This document shows, piece after piece, positions 48,979-58,715 of a DNA stretch of 64,000 nt. This stretch comes from Streptomyces venezuelae ATCC 10712 (GTDB lineage Bacteria; Actinomycetota; Actinomycetes; Streptomycetales; Streptomycetaceae), in NCBI RefSeq assembly GCF_008639165.1, contig NZ_CP029197.1:2170001-2234000 (forward strand). The letters are read 5' to 3'. Under the pieces are notes generated by a model. It was not told the DNA's origin, did no database searches, and worked only from the letters and a program-made list of their open reading frames with translations. The translations under genes were made by a program, and so were the position numbers. Every line of letters begins with the position of its first letter. The stretch's first letter is position 1.

Positions 48979-49902
48979 ATGACGAACGAGACAGCGGTCG
49001 CCTTCACCGGAGTCACCCGGTCCTTCGGGCCGGTCCGCGCCGTGGACGGCATCGACCTCACCATCCCGCGCGGCGAGACCGTCGCCCTGCTCGGCCGCAA
49101 CGGCGCCGGGAAGTCCACGGCCATCAGCCTCCTCCTCGGCCTCGACGAGCCCGACACCGGCCGCGTCACCCTCTTCGGCGGCTCCCCCGACCGCGCCGTC
49201 GCGGCCGGCCGGGTCGGCGCCATGCTCCAGGAGGGACGCCCCGTCCCCCGGGTCACCGTGCGCGAGCTCGTCGCCTTCGTCGCCCGGACCTACCCCCACC
49301 CCATGCCGGTCTCCGAGGCCCTCGCGCTCGCCGACCTCACCGACCTCGCCGGCCGCCGGGTCGACCGGCTCTCCGGCGGCCAGACCCAGCGGGTCCGGTT
49401 CGCCGTCGCCCTCGTCGGCAACCCCGAACTGATCGTCCTCGACGAGCCCACCGCCGCCCTCGACGTCGAGGCCCGCGAGGTCTTCTGGACGTCGATGCGG
49501 GGCTACGCCCGGCGCGGCAACACGGTCCTGTTCTCCACCCACTACCTGGAGGAGGCCGACGCAAGCGCCGACCGGATCGTCCTCATCGACTCCGGCCGCG
49601 TCCTCGCCGACGGCACCGGCGAACAGCTCAAGCGCGCCGCCGGCGGCAGCCTCGTCTCCTTCGACCTGGCCGGCGCCCCCAGCGAGGACCTGCCCCTGCT
49701 GCCCGGAGTGACCTCCGTCGAGATCCGCGGCGACCGCGCCCGGCTGCACACCGACGACTCCGACGCGACCGTCCGCGCGCTCGCCGAACGGAACGCGATC
49801 CGGGGCCTCGAAGTCGCCCCCGTCTCCCTCAACGACGCCTTCCTCACCCTCACCGCGCACGCCCCCGCGGCGGGCACCCGCACCCTGGAGACGACCCGAT
49901 GA
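48979..49902 (+). CDS. ABC transporter ATP-binding protein
   Basis: 307 residues. Walker A GRNGAGKST (39-47), ABC signature LSGGQTQRV (131-139), Walker B LIVLDEPTAALD (about 151-162) and switch His in STHYLEEAD. The C-terminal 80 residues (DUF4162-like, EQLKRAAGGSLVSFDLAG) are typical of drug- and antibiotic-exporting type 2 ABC ATPases. It is the first gene of ABC ATPase-permease-HK-RR, each coupled by 4-bp overlaps or short gaps. This layout is common for peptide-antibiotic or membrane-stress responses. Confidence 0.95.
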   Translation: MTNETAVAFTGVTRSFGPVRAVDGIDLTIPRGETVALLGRNGAGKSTAISLLLGLDEPDTGRVTLFGGSPDRAVAAGRVGAMLQEGRPVPRVTVRELVAFVARTYPHPMPVSEALALADLTDLAGRRVDRLSGGQTQRVRFAVALVGNPELIVLDEPTAALDVEAREVFWTSMRGYARRGNTVLFSTHYLEEADASADRIVLIDSGRVLADGTGEQLKRAAGGSLVSFDLAGAPSEDLPLLPGVTSVEIRGDRARLHTDDSDATVRALAERNAIRGLEVAPVSLNDAFLTLTAHAPAAGTRTLETTR

Positions 49903-50621
49903 TCACCGAGTACGTACGCCTCGAAGTGCGCCGCACCCTGCGCGACACCGGCTTCGCCATCGGCACCGTCGCCGTCCCGGTGATGATGTACCTCCTCTTC
50001 ACCAACCTCGGCGGCCAGAACGAACCGGAGTGGAAGGCCGCCTCCATGGTCGGCATGGCGGCGTACGGAGCGCTCGGCTCCGCCCTGTCGATCGGCACCG
50101 GCGTCGCCGAGGACAAGGGCACCGGCTGGCTGCGACAGCTGCGGATCACACCGATGTCACCGCGTCAGGTCGTCATCGGCCGCGCCCTGACCGGCTCGGT
50201 GGTGGTGCTCCCGGCGATCCTCGGAGTTCTCCTCGCCGGCGGCCTGTTCAACGACGTCCGGCTCGCCGCCTGGCAGTGGGCCACGGTCGCCCTCACCCTC
50301 TGGCTCGGCTCGCTCCCCTTCACCCTCCTCGGCATCGGCAACGGCTACCGGCTCACCGCCCAGACGACCGGCGTCGTCAACATCGCCTGCAACCTCGGCC
50401 TCGCCGTCCTCGGCGGACTGTGGTTCCCGGTGAGCCTCTTCCCCGGCTGGCTGCGCGCCCTCTCCGAGTACACCCCCACCCACCGCTTCGCCGAACTCGG
50501 CGTCTCGGTCGCCGACGGACACGCCCCCGGCGTGGCGGCGCTCGCCGTCCTCGCGGTCTGGGCGGCACTGTTCGGGGTGTACGCCGCGACCTCGTACCGT
50601 CGTTCGGCGAGGACGGCGTAA
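49899..50621 (+). CDS. ABC-2 type permease
   Basis: 240 residues, six TM segments (for example TGFAIGTVAVPVMMYLLFTNLGG, VVVLPAILGVLLAGGLF and LAVLAVWAALFGVYAATSY). The start ATGA overlaps the ATPase stop (49899-49902). It pairs with the ATPase as an exporter of unknown substrate, cytoplasmic membrane. It is similar to DesABC-type permeases that accompany DesK/DesR-like sensors in actinomycetes. Confidence 0.93.
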   Translation: MITEYVRLEVRRTLRDTGFAIGTVAVPVMMYLLFTNLGGQNEPEWKAASMVGMAAYGALGSALSIGTGVAEDKGTGWLRQLRITPMSPRQVVIGRALTGSVVVLPAILGVLLAGGLFNDVRLAAWQWATVALTLWLGSLPFTLLGIGNGYRLTAQTTGVVNIACNLGLAVLGGLWFPVSLFPGWLRALSEYTPTHRFAELGVSVADGHAPGVAALAVLAVWAALFGVYAATSYRRSARTA

Positions 50622-50631
50622 GGAGCGGGAC

Positions 50632-51786
50632 ATGACGAACCGGCAGCGGCGCCGGGAGGCGCGGTGCGAGCGCCCCGACCGGGGACCCAGCGGGCTGAGC
50701 CTGCTCCCCTGGCTCCTGATGGGCCTCGGCGCGCTCTCCCACCTCATCGAGGGCAAGGCCGCCAACCCCTGGCTCGGCGCCCTCGGCCTCCTCGCCTTCA
50801 ACACCCTCTACATCGCGATCGTCTTCCGCGCCTTCGACCCGCCCCGCCGCGAGGCACCGCTGACCCGGGTCCTCCTCGTCGCCCTCGGGGCGCTGACCTT
50901 CGCCCTCGCCATCGGCTACGGCAGCGGATGGCTGCTGCTCTTCCCGCTCCTGGGCCTCGCCGTCGGGGCGGTGGTACGGGGCAGGAAACGGCTGCGGCTC
51001 ATCGTCTTCCCCCTGGTCGCCGCGGTCGGAGTGGTGACGTACTGGCGCGACGGCTGGGACTCCCTCGGCGTCGTGTACGGAACGTTCATCTCGGTGATGG
51101 TGACGGCCGCCATCCTCGCCCTGGACGAGACGGTCCGGGAACTGCGCGGGACCCGCGAGGAACTGGCCCGCACGGCGGTCGAGAAGGAACGGCTGCGGTT
51201 CTCCCGCGACCTGCACGACCTCCTCGGCCACACGCTCTCGGTGATCGTGGTGAAGTCCGAGGTCGTACGCCGGCTCGCCCCGCGCGACCTGGACGCGGCC
51301 CTCGCGCAGGTCGCGGACATCGAGTCGGTGGGCCGCCAGGCGCTCACCGAGATCCGGGAGGCCGTCACCGGCTACCGCGAGGGCAGCCTCGCCACCGAGC
51401 TCGACCGGGCGCGCGACGCGCTCTCCTCGGCCGGCATCGAACCGGTCGTACGCCGCTCGGGACCGCTCCTCGAGCCGCAGACGGAGGCCCTGCTCAGCTG
51501 GGTGGTCCGGGAGTCCGCGACCAACGCGATCCGGCACAGCGGCGCCGCCCACTGCGAGATCACCCTCTCCGGCACCGCCGACCGGGTCCGCCTCACGGTC
51601 ACCGACGACGGCCGGGGCACGGCCGGCACCACCACTCCGGGGAGCGGTCTGCGGGGCCTGCGCGAGCGGGTCGCGGCGGCAGGCGGCACTCTTGACTCGG
51701 GACCGGCCCCACGGGGCGGGTTCCGGGTCACCGCGGAGCTCCCCGTGGAGGCCCCCGGGCCGGACGAGGGGGAGCCGACGACATGA
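50632..51786 (+). CDS. Sensor histidine kinase (DesK/NarL type)
   Basis: 384 residues. Five to six N-terminal TM segments (LLPWLLMGLGALSHLI, LLVALGALTFALAIGYGSGWLLLFPLLGLAVG, LRLIVFPLVAAVGVV), no large sensory domain. HisKA_3: FSRDLHDLLGHTLSV with phospho-His195. HATPase_c: ATNAIRHSGAAHCEITL and the GLRGLRERVAAAGGTL G-box. The TM-only sensor plus adjacent ABC exporter suggests detection of membrane state or of the exported compound. The stop overlaps the regulator start (ATGA). Confidence 0.94.
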   Translation: MTNRQRRREARCERPDRGPSGLSLLPWLLMGLGALSHLIEGKAANPWLGALGLLAFNTLYIAIVFRAFDPPRREAPLTRVLLVALGALTFALAIGYGSGWLLLFPLLGLAVGAVVRGRKRLRLIVFPLVAAVGVVTYWRDGWDSLGVVYGTFISVMVTAAILALDETVRELRGTREELARTAVEKERLRFSRDLHDLLGHTLSVIVVKSEVVRRLAPRDLDAALAQVADIESVGRQALTEIREAVTGYREGSLATELDRARDALSSAGIEPVVRRSGPLLEPQTEALLSWVVRESATNAIRHSGAAHCEITLSGTADRVRLTVTDDGRGTAGTTTPGSGLRGLRERVAAAGGTLDSGPAPRGGFRVTAELPVEAPGPDEGEPTT

Positions 51787-52388
51787 TCCGACTGCTGCTG
51801 GCGGAGGACCAGGGCATGATGCGCGGGGCGCTGGCCCTGCTGCTCGGCATGGAGCACGACATGGAGGTCGTCGCGCAGGTGGGCCGGGGCGACGAGATCG
51901 TGGACGCGGCGCTGCTCGCGCGGCCGGACGTGGCACTGCTCGACATCGAGCTGCCGGGGCGCTCGGGCCTGGACGCGGCGGCGGACCTGCGCGCCCAGGC
52001 CCCGGACTGCCGGGTCCTGATCCTGACGACCTTCGGCCGCCCGGGCTATCTGCGCCGCGCGATGGAGGCGGGCGCGGCGGGCTTCCTGGTGAAGGACGGC
52101 CCCGTGGAGGAGCTGGCCGAGGCCGTCCGGAAGGCGCTGCGCGGCGAGACGGTCATCGACCCGGCCCTCGCCGCGGCGGCCCTGGGCGCCGGCCCGAACC
52201 CCCTGACGGCCCGCGAACGGGACGCGCTGGCGGCGGCGGTGGACGGCGCGACGATCGCGGACATCGCGGCGGCCCTCCACCTGTCGGAGTCGACGGTCCG
52301 CAACTACCTGTCGTCGGCCATCGGCAAGACCGGCACCCGCAACCGCATGGAGGCGGTCCGGGCGGCGCGGCAGCAGGGGTGGCTGTAG
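51783..52388 (+). CDS. DNA-binding response regulator (DesR/NarL type)
   Basis: 201 residues. The receiver has acidic Glu8-Asp9, phospho-Asp54 (ALLDIELPG), Thr in ILTTFGRPGYL and Lys in GFLVKDGP. The LuxR-type HTH at about 140-200 (LTARERDALAAAVDGATIADIAAALHLSESTVRNYLSSAIGKTG). It partners with the kinase encoded just upstream and probably autoregulates the ABC operon. Confidence 0.94.
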   Translation: MIRLLLAEDQGMMRGALALLLGMEHDMEVVAQVGRGDEIVDAALLARPDVALLDIELPGRSGLDAAADLRAQAPDCRVLILTTFGRPGYLRRAMEAGAAGFLVKDGPVEELAEAVRKALRGETVIDPALAAAALGAGPNPLTARERDALAAAVDGATIADIAAALHLSESTVRNYLSSAIGKTGTRNRMEAVRAARQQGWL

Positions 52389-52410
52389 GGGGGGTGTCCC
52401 GGCCCGTCGG

Positions 52411-53697
52411 CTACAGGCCCGCGAGGGCGGCCGCCCGCTGGGCCTCGAAGTTCCCCACGTACGCGTCGAAGACGGCGGCGTCCTCGTACTTGAGCAGAGC
52501 CTCGTCGTTGTACTTGAGCGCCGTCGTCGTGTAGGTGTGGCTGCCGGTGAAGACGATCTTCTTGTTGACGCCGCCGTTGTACGTGCCCTCGACCAGCAGG
52601 TACTTGGTGTGGGAGTCGGAGCCGCCGCGCTTGTCGTTGTCGAGCTGGTGCAGGGTGATGCGGCCCTTGCCCGTCACGGGCCTGGTCAGCCAGTTGGCCA
52701 CCTGTCCCATGGGCTTGTCGTCGGCCGTCCAGTTGTCGAGCGACCGGTAGACGATCTCGATGTCGCAGCCCGCTTCGGCGAGTTCCCACAGCTTCCTGGC
52801 CACCTCGGTGCGGGTGATGTGGCCCTGGGCGATCCGGATCTTCGTGCGGCCGTCCGGGGTGCCGTAGCCCGCGGAGTTGCCCGCGCAGGAGTCGGGGGTG
52901 CCGACCGGCGCCACCGTCCCGAGGATGTTGACGACCGTGTCGGTGCCGGACCGCGGGAAGAAGTAGACCTTCGCCTTGCCCGCCTGGGTGTCGTGCGGGT
53001 AGTCCGCGACCTGGGGCGCCTGGCCGGCGGCGGCGGCCGCCTGGTCGTCGAAGTACCGGGTGTACGCGGCGAACAGTTCGGTGTTGCCGGCGACAGTCAG
53101 CGCGTCGTTCCACCAGTCGTCGGTGTCGTTGCTCGTGAGGTTGCCGGAGCCCTGCACCACCACGTCGTCGACCGGGACGGTGCCCTTGCCCTTGGTACGG
53201 GAGAACAGGAAGAACTTGTTGTGGTTGACGTTGTCGTACGTGCCGTTCGGGTCCGCCGCCGTGGTGCCCGGGTCCAGGGCCAGGCAGGCCTCCTCCGCCT
53301 TGCAGGTCCGGACCCAGGAGTCCGGGCTGCCCGTCGGGTCCGCGAGCCGGCTCTTCAGGGTGTCGAGCCCGGTGGACCTGCTGTCGGCGTCGACGACGAC
53401 CTGGACGGTGACGCCCCTGCGGTGGGCGGCGCCCAGCTTCTCGGCCAGGTAGACGGACTGGTACAGGTACAGGGAGATCCGGATGGACGAGCCCGGCTCC
53501 GCCCCGTCGACGAGGCCCGCCAGGTGCGAGAGGATGCGCCCCCTGGCGGAGGCGTCGGCGCTGTTGGGGTCGTTGAACACGGGGCCGGTGGTGACGGCCA
53601 GGACCGGCTCCGCCGAGGCCGAGGGCGCGACCAGCAGGGAGGCGCCGACGGCCAGCGCGGTCACGGTCGTTCTGAACTTGCTCTTGATCGATATCAC
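52411..53697 (-). CDS. Secreted phospholipase D-like protein
   Basis: 428 residues. A Sec signal peptide (MISIKSKFRTTVTALAVGASLLVAPSASA) is cleaved near 29/30. Two HKD-type motifs form the PLD active site: His159-x-Lys161 in NVNHNKFFLF, with GSGNLTSNDTDDWWND behind it, and His363-x-Lys365 in SDSHTKYLLVEG, followed by FTGSHTYTTTALKYNDEALL. The motifs lack the usual Asp spacing of classical PLD, as in the Nuc-like secreted group. It probably acts as an extracellular phosphodiesterase, phospholipase or nuclease. It is convergent with the response regulator and is 10 bp downstream of nothing coding on its own strand. Confidence 0.92.
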   Translation of the reverse strand: MISIKSKFRTTVTALAVGASLLVAPSASAEPVLAVTTGPVFNDPNSADASARGRILSHLAGLVDGAEPGSSIRISLYLYQSVYLAEKLGAAHRRGVTVQVVVDADSRSTGLDTLKSRLADPTGSPDSWVRTCKAEEACLALDPGTTAADPNGTYDNVNHNKFFLFSRTKGKGTVPVDDVVVQGSGNLTSNDTDDWWNDALTVAGNTELFAAYTRYFDDQAAAAAGQAPQVADYPHDTQAGKAKVYFFPRSGTDTVVNILGTVAPVGTPDSCAGNSAGYGTPDGRTKIRIAQGHITRTEVARKLWELAEAGCDIEIVYRSLDNWTADDKPMGQVANWLTRPVTGKGRITLHQLDNDKRGGSDSHTKYLLVEGTYNGGVNKKIVFTGSHTYTTTALKYNDEALLKYEDAAVFDAYVGNFEAQRAAALAGL

Positions 53698-53707
53698 CGG
53701 GGCATTG

Positions 53708-55177
53708 TCACCCCTGGACGGCGCCCGCCCTGGACGGCTTCGGCAGCCACAGGTACATCAGGGCCGCCGCGCCGACCAGGACGGCCGTCGACGTGCGGAA
53801 GGCCATCGCGTAGCCGGGGACCAGGGACGACGGGTCCGGGGTCGCGTGCGCGGGGGTGGCCGCCGCGGCGATCGTGGACATCACCGCGAGGCCCAGGGCG
53901 CCGCCCATCGTGCGGGAGGTGTTGACCAGGCCTGAGACCAGGCCCGCGTCCGACGGTGAGGCGCTGGAGGTGGCGAGGGTGGCGAGCGGGGTCGTCGCGA
54001 GGCCGATGCCGGCCATCATCAGGATGCCGGGGCCCAGGATCGTGCCGAGGAACGTGCCGTCGGCCGTGAGCGTCGACTGCCAGCCGAAGCCCACGGCGGC
54101 GACGAGGGCGCCGATGACGGCCAGGTTCCGGGCGCCGACCGCCGGCATCAGGTGCGGGGCGAGCTTGGAGCCCAGAACGACGCTGAGGGAGCTGGGGACC
54201 AGCGCGAGACCCGCCTGGAGCGGGGTGTACGCGAGGACGCTCTGCGCGTAGTTGGTCATGAAGAACCACATGGCGAAGGAGCTCGAACCACACAGCAGGA
54301 TCGCCACGTTGGCCGCCGACACCGCACGCGTACGGAAGATCTTCAGCGGCATCAGCGGGCCGGCCGTGCGGGCCTCGACCGCCACGAAGACGCCGAGGAG
54401 CAGCAGGCCGCCGAGGAGCGTGAGCAGGGTCGCCGGGGCCGTCCAGCCCGCCTCCTCGGTCTGCACGATGCCGTACGCGAGGGTGGCGAGCCCGGCGGTG
54501 ACGAGGACCGCGCCCGGCAGGTCGAGCCGGCGGCCCGCGCCGGTGCGGGACTCGCGGAGCCAGAGCAGCCCGCCGGCCAGGACGAGGACGCCGACCGGGA
54601 CGTTGATGAGGAGGACCCAGCGCCAGGACAGCAGGTCGACGAGGACGCCGCCGACGAAGCCGCCCGCCGCGCCGCCGGCCGCGCCGACCGCCGTCCAGGT
54701 GCCGATGGCCCCGGTGCGGGCGGCGCCGGCCGGGACCGCGGCGGTGACCAGGGTCAGCGTGGCGGGCGAGAGGACGGCGGCGCCGAGGCCCTGCACGGCC
54801 CGGGCGGCGACGAGCTGCCAGCCTTCCTGGGCGAGGCCGCCGGCGACCGAGGCGGCGGTGAAGAGACCGAGCCCCAGCAGGAACATCGCCTTCCGCCCAT
54901 AGAGGTCGGAGGCCCGGCCGCCCAGCAGCATGAAGCCGGCGAAGGCGATCGCGTACGCGTTGAGCACCCACTGCAGACCGAGCGCCGAGAGCCCGAGGTC
55001 GGTCCGCATCGACGGCAGCGCCACGTTCACGACGGAGACGTCGAGGACGACGAGGAACTGGCCCGCGCAGGCGGTCAGGACGACCGCCCAGGCGCGGGGC
55101 GTGCGGAGGGAGGAGGGGGCGGGGGTCGTCCGTGGGGAGTCGGTCTGCGGCATGAGTGTGATGGTCGCAGACCGCAT
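53708..55177 (-). CDS. MFS transporter, DHA2 (14-TM) drug-efflux family
   Basis: 489 residues from ATG 55177, or 481 from ATG 55153 (MPQTDSPRTTP); the former has a GGGGCGG sequence close upstream. About 14 TM segments. TM1 carries FLVVLDVSVVNVALPSM, the DHA2 signature, and motif A is GGRASDLYGRKAMFL. Motif C GxxxGPxxGG-like is VGAAGGAAGGFVGGVLVDL. It exports drugs or dyes by proton antiport, substrate unknown. It lies 25-50 bp downstream of the thiolase gene on the same strand and may be co-transcribed. Confidence 0.92.
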   Translation of the reverse strand: MRSATITLMPQTDSPRTTPAPSSLRTPRAWAVVLTACAGQFLVVLDVSVVNVALPSMRTDLGLSALGLQWVLNAYAIAFAGFMLLGGRASDLYGRKAMFLLGLGLFTAASVAGGLAQEGWQLVAARAVQGLGAAVLSPATLTLVTAAVPAGAARTGAIGTWTAVGAAGGAAGGFVGGVLVDLLSWRWVLLINVPVGVLVLAGGLLWLRESRTGAGRRLDLPGAVLVTAGLATLAYGIVQTEEAGWTAPATLLTLLGGLLLLGVFVAVEARTAGPLMPLKIFRTRAVSAANVAILLCGSSSFAMWFFMTNYAQSVLAYTPLQAGLALVPSSLSVVLGSKLAPHLMPAVGARNLAVIGALVAAVGFGWQSTLTADGTFLGTILGPGILMMAGIGLATTPLATLATSSASPSDAGLVSGLVNTSRTMGGALGLAVMSTIAAAATPAHATPDPSSLVPGYAMAFRTSTAVLVGAAALMYLWLPKPSRAGAVQG

Positions 55178-55202
55178 CCGCCCCGTACATCGGGAGAAGG
55201 TC

Positions 55203-56411
55203 CTACGCCTTCCGCAGCAGCGTCACCACCGCCGCACCGCCGAGCCCGATGTTGTGCGCGAGCCCGACCCGCGCGCCCGCCACCTGCCGGGCGCCGGCCT
55301 GGCCCCGTAGCTGCCAGACCAGTTCGGCGGTCTGCGCAAGGCCCGTGGCGCCCAGCGGGTGGCCCTTGGAGATGAGGCCGCCGGAGGGGTTCACCACCCA
55401 GCGGCCGCCGTACGTCGTGGCGCCGGACTCGACGAGCTTGCCGGAGGCGCCCTCCTCGCACATGCCGAGCGCCTCGTAGGTGAGGAGTTCGTTGATCGAG
55501 AAGCAGTCGTGGAGCTCGATCACGTCGACGTCCTCGATGCCGAGCCCGGAGCGCTCGTACACCTGCCGGGCGGCGGCCCGGGACATCGGGCGGCCGACGG
55601 CGTCGATGCAGGAGCCGGAGGCGAAGGACTCCTCGGTGTCCGTCGTCATCGCCTGTCCGGCGATCTCCACCGCCCGGTCCCGCAGCCCGTGTTCGTCGGC
55701 GAAGCGCTCGGAGACGACGAGGACCGCCGCCGCGCCGTCCGAGGTGGGCGAGCACTGGAGCTTGGTGAGCGGCCGGTGGACGGTCTTCGCCGCGAGGATC
55801 TCGTCGACCGTGTACACGTCCTGGAACTGGGCGTGGGGGTTGTTCGCCGAGTGCTGGTGGTTCTTGGCGCCGACGGCCGCGAGCTGCACCTCGGTCGTCC
55901 CGTACCGCTCCATGTGCTCGCGGGCGGCGTTGCCGAAGATCTGCGCGGTGGGCGGGCTCGCCTCGAAGCCGTGGCGGGCGGCCATGATGCCGTAGTGCCG
56001 GGCGACGGGCGAGGTGGAGAAGTCGCCGGCCGCCGCTCCGCCGCCGAGCGAGCCCCGGCTCATCTTCTCGAAGCCGAGGGCGAGGACGCAGTCGGCGACG
56101 CCGCCCTCGACGAACTGGCGGGCGGTCATGAGGGCGGTGGAGCCGGTCGCGCAGTTGTTGTTGAGGTTGTAGACGGGGATGCCGGAGAGCCCCAGTGCGT
56201 ACACGGCGCGCTGTCCGGCGGTGGAGGCCTGGAAGCAGTAGCCGACGACGGCCTGCTCCACGCGCGTGTAGGGGACGCCGGCGTCGGCGAGCGCGGCGGT
56301 TCCGGCCTCCTCGGCCATGTCCCAGTACTGCCAGTCCCGGGTCTCCGGCTTCTCGAACTTGGTCATCCCGACCCCGACGACATACGCCTTGCCGGTCGTT
56401 TCCCTGGTCAT
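55203..56411 (-). CDS. Lipid-transfer protein / SCP-x-type thiolase
   Basis: 402 residues. A thiolase fold of the non-condensing, lipid-transfer branch: the nucleophile Cys87 in [46 protein letters not shown] and the [17 protein letters not shown] active-site His loop. Members such as Ltp2-type enzymes cleave steroid side chains or branched 3-ketoacyl-CoA. It is co-directional and 12 bp downstream of the fused acyl-CoA dehydrogenase gene, so the two act on the same substrate. A DUF35 partner protein, usual for Ltp2 aldolases, is not adjacent. Confidence 0.93.
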   Translation of the reverse strand: MTRETTGKAYVVGVGMTKFEKPETRDWQYWDMAEEAGTAALADAGVPYTRVEQAVVGYCFQASTAGQRAVYALGLSGIPVYNLNNNCATGSTALMTARQFVEGGVADCVLALGFEKMSRGSLGGGAAAGDFSTSPVARHYGIMAARHGFEASPPTAQIFGNAAREHMERYGTTEVQLAAVGAKNHQHSANNPHAQFQDVYTVDEILAAKTVHRPLTKLQCSPTSDGAAAVLVVSERFADEHGLRDRAVEIAGQAMTTDTEESFASGSCIDAVGRPMSRAAARQVYERSGLGIEDVDVIELHDCFSINELLTYEALGMCEEGASGKLVESGATTYGGRWVVNPSGGLISKGHPLGATGLAQTAELVWQLRGQAGARQVAGARVGLAHNIGLGGAAVVTLLRKA

Positions 56412-56423
56412 CTCCGGTTCCCC

Positions 56424-58688
56424 TCAGTCTCGCGGCAGGCCGAGCAGCCGCTCGGCGACGACATTGAGCTGTACCTGGGTGGTGCCGCCCGCGATGGTGA
56501 GGCAGCGGGACATGAGCAGGCCGTGCACGGCCCGTTCGCCGGGGCCCTCGCGCACGGCGCCCTCGGGGCCGAGGAGTTCGAGGGTGAGTTCGGCGAGCTT
56601 CTGCTGGTGGAGGGTCTGCACGAGCTTGCGGACGCTGGCGCCCGCGCCCGGTTCGAGCCCGGACACCTGGAGCAGGGTGGTGCGCAGGCCGATGCACGCG
56701 AGCGCGTGCGCCTCGGCGAGCAGGCCCCCGATCCGTACCCGCACGGAGGCGTCCTGCTGTCCGGCGCGCTCGATGAGCGCTTCGAGGCCGGTGTCGAAGG
56801 CGACCTGGTCGGCCATGTGGACGCGTTCGTTGCCGAGGGTGTTGCGGGCGACCCGCCAGCCGTCGTCGACCTCGCCGACGACGGCGTCGGCGGGGAGGAT
56901 CGCGTCGTCGAACCAGACCTCGTTGAAGAGGGACTCCCCGGTGATCTCCTTGAGCGGCCGGATGTCGATCCCGGGGGTGTTCCGCATGTCGACGAGGAAG
57001 TACGTGAGGCCCTTGTGCTTCGGGGCGGCCGGGTCGGTCCGGGCGAGCAGGATGCCGTAGTGGGCCCACTGGGCGGCGCTCGTCCACACCTTCTGGCCGT
57101 TGATCCGCCAGCGGCCGTCCTCGGTGCGCTCCGCCCGCGTACGGAGGGAGGCGAGGTCGGAACCGGCGCCGGGCTCGGAGAACAGCTGGCACCACAGGCG
57201 CTCGCCGCGCAGGGTCGGGCCGAGGTGCTCGTCCTGCTGGGCGGCGGTGCCGTGGGCGAGGAGCGAGGGCACCACCCAGGTGGCGATGCCGAGACCGGAG
57301 ACGCCGATCCCCGCCTCGTCGAGCTCGCGCTGCACGGCGAGCTGCTGGAGCGGGCCGGCGCCGAGCCCGTACGGCTCCGGCAGGTGTGGGGCCGCGTACC
57401 CGGTGGGGGCGAGGACCCGCCGGGCGGCGGCCGGGTCGAGTCCGGCGGCGGGGGCGACGGCCTCGCGGGCCTCCCGCCGGTACGCGTCGGCCTCGGGCGG
57501 CAGGTCGAGGCGGAGGCCGCGCCGGACGCCGTCGGCGGCGTGCCGGAGGGCGGCCAGCCGGTGACGGTCGCCGGAGCCGAGGAGCTGACGGGCGACGACC
57601 GCGCGCCGCAGCAGCAGATGGGCGTGGTGCTCCCAGGTGAAGCCGGTGCCGCCGAGGATCTGGATGCAGTCCTTGGCGCAGGTGTACGCGGTGTCGAGGG
57701 CGGTGGCGGCGGCGAGCGCGGCGGTGAGCGAACGGGCCTCGTCGTCCCGGGCGCGGGCCGCGTCCCAGGTGAGGGCGCGGGCCTGTTCGAGCCGGACGAG
57801 CATGTCGGCGCAGAGGTGCTTGACGCCCTGGAACTGCCCGATGGGGCGGCCGAACTGCTCGCGGGTACGGGCGTGTTCGGCGGCCGTCTCGACGGCGCGG
57901 GCGGCGGTGCCGCAGGCGTCGGCGGCGAGGAGGACGGCGGCGAGGTCGTGGACGAGGGCGGTGTCGAGGGCGAGTTCACGGGCGGCGGGGACGTGCAGGC
58001 CGCGGGCGGTGATCTCGGCGGTGGGCCGGGTCGGATCGGCGCTCTCGTGGGGCCGGACGGCGAGCCCGTCGACGTCGACGGCGAGCCAGACGGAACCGTC
58101 GGCGGTGGCGGCCCGCAGAAGGACGAGATCGGCCTGGGCGCCACCGAGGACGGGTGGCGCGACACCGTCGAGCCGCCACCCGCCGACGGCGTGCACGGCG
58201 ACGAGGGGGGCGGGCGGGGCGGCAGGGGTACGGGAGCCGGCGCGGGCGCCGCTGCCGGTACGGGCGCCGGCCCCGGCGCTGTTGCCCGCCCCGCCGCCGG
58301 CCCCGGCGTCTGTCCCGCCGCTGAAGGCGACCGCCCCGATCCGCTCGCCGTGGGCGAGGGCGGTGGCGAGTGCGCCGTGGCCGGACCGGTGGAGGAGCTC
58401 GGCGGCGAGCACGGAGGGCAGGTAGGGCCCGGGCAGCAGCGCCCGGGCGGCCTCCTCCACGACCACGGCGAGGTCGAGGAGGTCGCCGCCGCCTCCCCCG
58501 TACTCCTCGGGGAGATGGAGCCCGAGGAGCCCCTGCTCGGCGGCGGCGTCCCAGTACCCGGGTCGGCCGGTGGCGGTGTCGGGGACGTCCAGGTGCTTGC
58601 GGACCTCCTCGGGAGGTACGGCGCGACTGAGCCAGCCCCGGACGGATCGGGCGAGCTCCCGCTGTTCGTGCGTGATGGCGATGCCCAT
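56424..58688 (-). CDS. Fused double acyl-CoA dehydrogenase
   Basis: 754 residues from ATG 58688, nearly twice a normal acyl-CoA dehydrogenase (380-400). The N-terminal half starts MGIAITHEQRELARSVRGWL and ends with HARTREQFGRPIGQFQGVKHLCADMLV and QILGGTGFTWEHHAHLLLRR (FAD/acyl site). The second half has LFSEPGAGSDLASLRTRAERTEDGRWRINGQKVW and AIAGGTTQVQLNVVAERLLGL-type ends. A Gly/Ala-rich insert (DAGAGGGAGNSAGAGARTGSGARAG) lies at about 150-175. Fusions mimic the alpha2beta2 heteromeric FadE/ChsE pairs for steroid-type side chains. The KstR-type operator sits 12 bp before the start. Confidence 0.93.
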   Translation of the reverse strand: MGIAITHEQRELARSVRGWLSRAVPPEEVRKHLDVPDTATGRPGYWDAAAEQGLLGLHLPEEYGGGGGDLLDLAVVVEEAARALLPGPYLPSVLAAELLHRSGHGALATALAHGERIGAVAFSGGTDAGAGGGAGNSAGAGARTGSGARAGSRTPAAPPAPLVAVHAVGGWRLDGVAPPVLGGAQADLVLLRAATADGSVWLAVDVDGLAVRPHESADPTRPTAEITARGLHVPAARELALDTALVHDLAAVLLAADACGTAARAVETAAEHARTREQFGRPIGQFQGVKHLCADMLVRLEQARALTWDAARARDDEARSLTAALAAATALDTAYTCAKDCIQILGGTGFTWEHHAHLLLRRAVVARQLLGSGDRHRLAALRHAADGVRRGLRLDLPPEADAYRREAREAVAPAAGLDPAAARRVLAPTGYAAPHLPEPYGLGAGPLQQLAVQRELDEAGIGVSGLGIATWVVPSLLAHGTAAQQDEHLGPTLRGERLWCQLFSEPGAGSDLASLRTRAERTEDGRWRINGQKVWTSAAQWAHYGILLARTDPAAPKHKGLTYFLVDMRNTPGIDIRPLKEITGESLFNEVWFDDAILPADAVVGEVDDGWRVARNTLGNERVHMADQVAFDTGLEALIERAGQQDASVRVRIGGLLAEAHALACIGLRTTLLQVSGLEPGAGASVRKLVQTLHQQKLAELTLELLGPEGAVREGPGERAVHGLLMSRCLTIAGGTTQVQLNVVAERLLGLPRD

Positions 58689-58699
58689 GCGCGGCAGAC

Positions 58700-58713
58700 T
58701 AGAACACGTTCCA
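58700..58713. promoter_or_regulatory. KstR-type operator upstream of the acyl-CoA dehydrogenase gene
   Basis: TAGAACACGTTCCA fits TnnAACnnGTTnnA and sits inside longer arms CAGACT...AGTCTG. It resembles the site at 48782-48795. Confidence 0.8.
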
Positions 58714-58715
58714 GT

